Below, in pieces: positions 51,175 to 52,807 of a stretch of DNA of 52,807 nucleotides; the first letter of the stretch is position 1; each line of letters begins with the position of its first letter. The notes below the pieces were generated by a model that had not been told where the DNA came from, did no database searches, and saw only the letters and a program-made list of their open reading frames with translations. Source of the DNA: Thermoguttaceae bacterium (GTDB lineage Bacteria > Planctomycetota > Planctomycetia > Pirellulales > Thermoguttaceae); assembly GCA_017441605.1 (NCBI GenBank), contig JAFRXD010000096.1, positions 1-52,807 on the forward strand. Direction: 5' to 3'. Made by a program: the position numbers and the translations under genes.

Positions 51175-52807
51175 ATGGACAAGCTTAACCGCGAAACCCC
51201 GAACCTCGTCGACTCCAACCTCGCCTATATCGCCGCCCGATTCCCCAACGCCGTTACCGAAGCCCTCGGCGAGGACGGCAAGCCCGAGCGCAAGATCGAC
51301 TTCGACGTCCTCCGCCAAGAGCTGTCCAAAGAACTCGTCGAGGGTCCCAAAGAGCGCTACCAATTCACTTGGCCCGACAAGCGCAAGTCGATCCAACTCG
51401 CCAACGAGCCCACCGACAAAACCCTGCGCCCCGTCCCCGAGCGCTCCGTCGGACGCGACGGAACCGAGGGCGCGTTCGATTCCGAGAATATCTATATTGA
51501 AGGCGATAACCTCGACGCCCTCAAAATCTTGCGCGATACTTATCTCGGCAAAGTCAAGATGATCTATATCGACCCGCCTTATAATACCGGATCCGATTTC
51601 ATTTATAAGGACGACTTTAGCCAAGATCGCGACGAGTACGTCGAGAACAGCGGGCAGGTTGACGACTTGGGGAATCGGTTTGTGCAGAACGTCGAGACCA
51701 ATGGTCGTTTTCATACCGATTGGCTCAATATGATCTATCCGAGGTTGATGTTGGCTAGGGATTTGTTATCCAATGACGGGGTTATATTTATTTCAATAGA
51801 CGACAATGAGATGCACAACGTTAGAAAAGTTTGCGATGAAATTTTTGGCGCGAGCAATTTCATAGGCGCCATAATTCAAAACAAACTAAACGCCAAAAAC
51901 GATTCCATCAACCTTCAGAAAAATCATGAATATATAGTTATTTATAGGCGCTCCACCTTACTGAAAGACGGGTCTGTCCTACCGTCAATTATGAAGAAGA
52001 CCTATGTCTACAAAGACGTTTTTGAGGAAAATGGAGAATTCTTCTATATCAACGATAGTATAACGACTAGAGGGGACGGAGGAACGTTAAACGCTCGTCC
52101 TAAATTAGGAAACACTATATACTTCAATCCTAACACAAACGACATAATCGGACGAATGGATTACGACGAAGTTTTAGCTAAAACTTCAAATGACGAAAAT
52201 CTTGTTTACGTTACTGATCAAGAACTTGTAAACAATGGCTATGTACCAATTAGACCTCCTCGCGTTAGGGGTAAATTAGGTTGCTGGACTTGGTCGTTAG
52301 AGAAAATTAACGCGGAAAAAAGGAATCTTATAGTTACTGGTAAACCTGGAAAATACGCCATAAAGAAAAGAACTTTTGTGGACAAACAAAAGGTGGCGGT
52401 TATAGACGGAAGATTGCAATATCAAGAAGTTTATTATACAAATGCGAAAAGCGTGCAAGATTTCTCAACCAATCAAGGGACAATCGCTCTAAACGAACTT
52501 ATGAGCGCAAACGTGTTCAACAATCCGAAAAACCTTGAAATGATTCGTTCCTTAATCGAACTTGTACAAGACAAAGATTGTTTCATTCTTGATTTCTTCT
52601 CGGGTTCCGGAACTACCGCGCAAGCCGTAATTGAAACCAATCTATCGGACGGAGGAAAACGCAAGTTTATCCTAATTCAATTAAAAGAAAAAACAAGCGC
52701 TGAAAGTATCGCTCGATCAGAAGGGTACGACAATATCTGTGAAATAGGCGAAGAACGCATTCGACGAGTATATAAAGACTATCTCGGTAAGAACGCTTTA
52801 TTTACAG
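51175..52807 (+). CDS. Type III-style DNA adenine methyltransferase, partial (runs off the window)
   Basis: At least 544 residues from ATG 51175, open to the window end. Order of motifs is DPPYNTGSDF (133-142), the catalytic motif IV, then FSGSGTTAQAV (~475-485), the SAM-binding motif I. That order is the beta class, as in type III Mod proteins. LDALKILRDTYLGKVKMIYI precedes motif IV. The enzyme would methylate adenine N6. From about 51735 the sequence turns AT-rich, with AGA, AGG, TTA and ATA codons rare in the rest of the window. Sampled lines give 67 % GC at 51241-51300 and 37 % at 52081-52140. A restriction subunit gene is expected beyond the edge. Confidence 0.9.
   Translation, partial: MDKLNRETPNLVDSNLAYIAARFPNAVTEALGEDGKPERKIDFDVLRQELSKELVEGPKERYQFTWPDKRKSIQLANEPTDKTLRPVPERSVGRDGTEGAFDSENIYIEGDNLDALKILRDTYLGKVKMIYIDPPYNTGSDFIYKDDFSQDRDEYVENSGQVDDLGNRFVQNVETNGRFHTDWLNMIYPRLMLARDLLSNDGVIFISIDDNEMHNVRKVCDEIFGASNFIGAIIQNKLNAKNDSINLQKNHEYIVIYRRSTLLKDGSVLPSIMKKTYVYKDVFEENGEFFYINDSITTRGDGGTLNARPKLGNTIYFNPNTNDIIGRMDYDEVLAKTSNDENLVYVTDQELVNNGYVPIRPPRVRGKLGCWTWSLEKINAEKRNLIVTGKPGKYAIKKRTFVDKQKVAVIDGRLQYQEVYYTNAKSVQDFSTNQGTIALNELMSANVFNNPKNLEMIRSLIELVQDKDCFILDFFSGSGTTAQAVIETNLSDGGKRKFILIQLKEKTSAESIARSEGYDNICEIGEERIRRVYKDYLGKNALFT

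Noticed and set aside
51151..51714. 187-codon minus-strand frame over the start of the methyltransferase
   Set aside because: The plus-strand frame has the DPPY motif and stays open to the window end; the minus frame is a shadow.

Overview
The window reads as a chromosomal stretch of a GC-rich planctomycete, probably an uncultured Pirellulales-type bacterium. This rests on family content, not on a marker gene. The signs are a secreted protein with the LExLExRxLLS-type N-terminus, membrane-anchored FGE/SUMF1-fold proteins beside a caspase-like protein, VIT-vWA and ThuA-like exported proteins, and many small planctomycete-style hypothetical proteins. I saw no rRNA, tRNA, CRISPR array or complete insertion sequence.

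Layout: 1-2100 is AT-richer DNA with a strong promoter and one secreted Calx-beta-like protein. 2278-5976 holds two inverted, clearly paralogous leucine-rich-repeat membrane proteins around a GT4 glycosyltransferase, plus a 48-residue membrane protein. 6190-12170 is carbon metabolism: a GH20 hexosaminidase, a secreted alpha/beta hydrolase, and a GntP permease followed by a glycerate 2-kinase. 12200-15390 (minus) encodes a small protein, a sirtuin, an acidic protein and mtnA. 15600-20770 (plus) encodes a disordered protein, a WecA/TagO-like transferase, a possible structured RNA and a VIT-vWA protein. 20800-25655 (minus) is tyrA-purL-purQ, with a PurL carrying two PurS-like modules. 25820-31641 (plus) holds a pyridoxamine-type kinase with a radical SAM protein, then a ThuA protein, an OleC-like acyl-activating enzyme and mnmE. 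An MBL-fold hydrolase overlaps mnmE tail to tail.

32779-33927 contains two tandem decayed copies of one gene family. One copy has lost exactly 216 bp between 11-bp direct repeats, and both carry single-base frameshifts. 34244-40395 (minus) looks like one transcription unit: cbiM(N)-cbiQ-cbiO, then FGE-like protein, caspase-like protein with the catalytic His position changed to Arg, and a second FGE-like protein. The transporter ATPase gene is joined to the first FGE gene by an ATGA overlap. 40500-45108 has a prolyl oligopeptidase, an AlkD-type repair protein and a flippase.

45190 to the end is a defence-type island: an Rpn-family nuclease, then SNF2-type helicase, DUF4391 protein, an MNT/HEPN toxin-antitoxin pair with its own promoter, and the beginning of a type III-style DNA adenine methyltransferase that runs off the window. 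That methyltransferase changes abruptly from GC-rich to AT-rich codons about 190 codons in. The best candidates for unusual biology are the transporter/FGE/pseudocaspase unit, the defence island with its mosaic methyltransferase, and the tandem gene family caught in decay.
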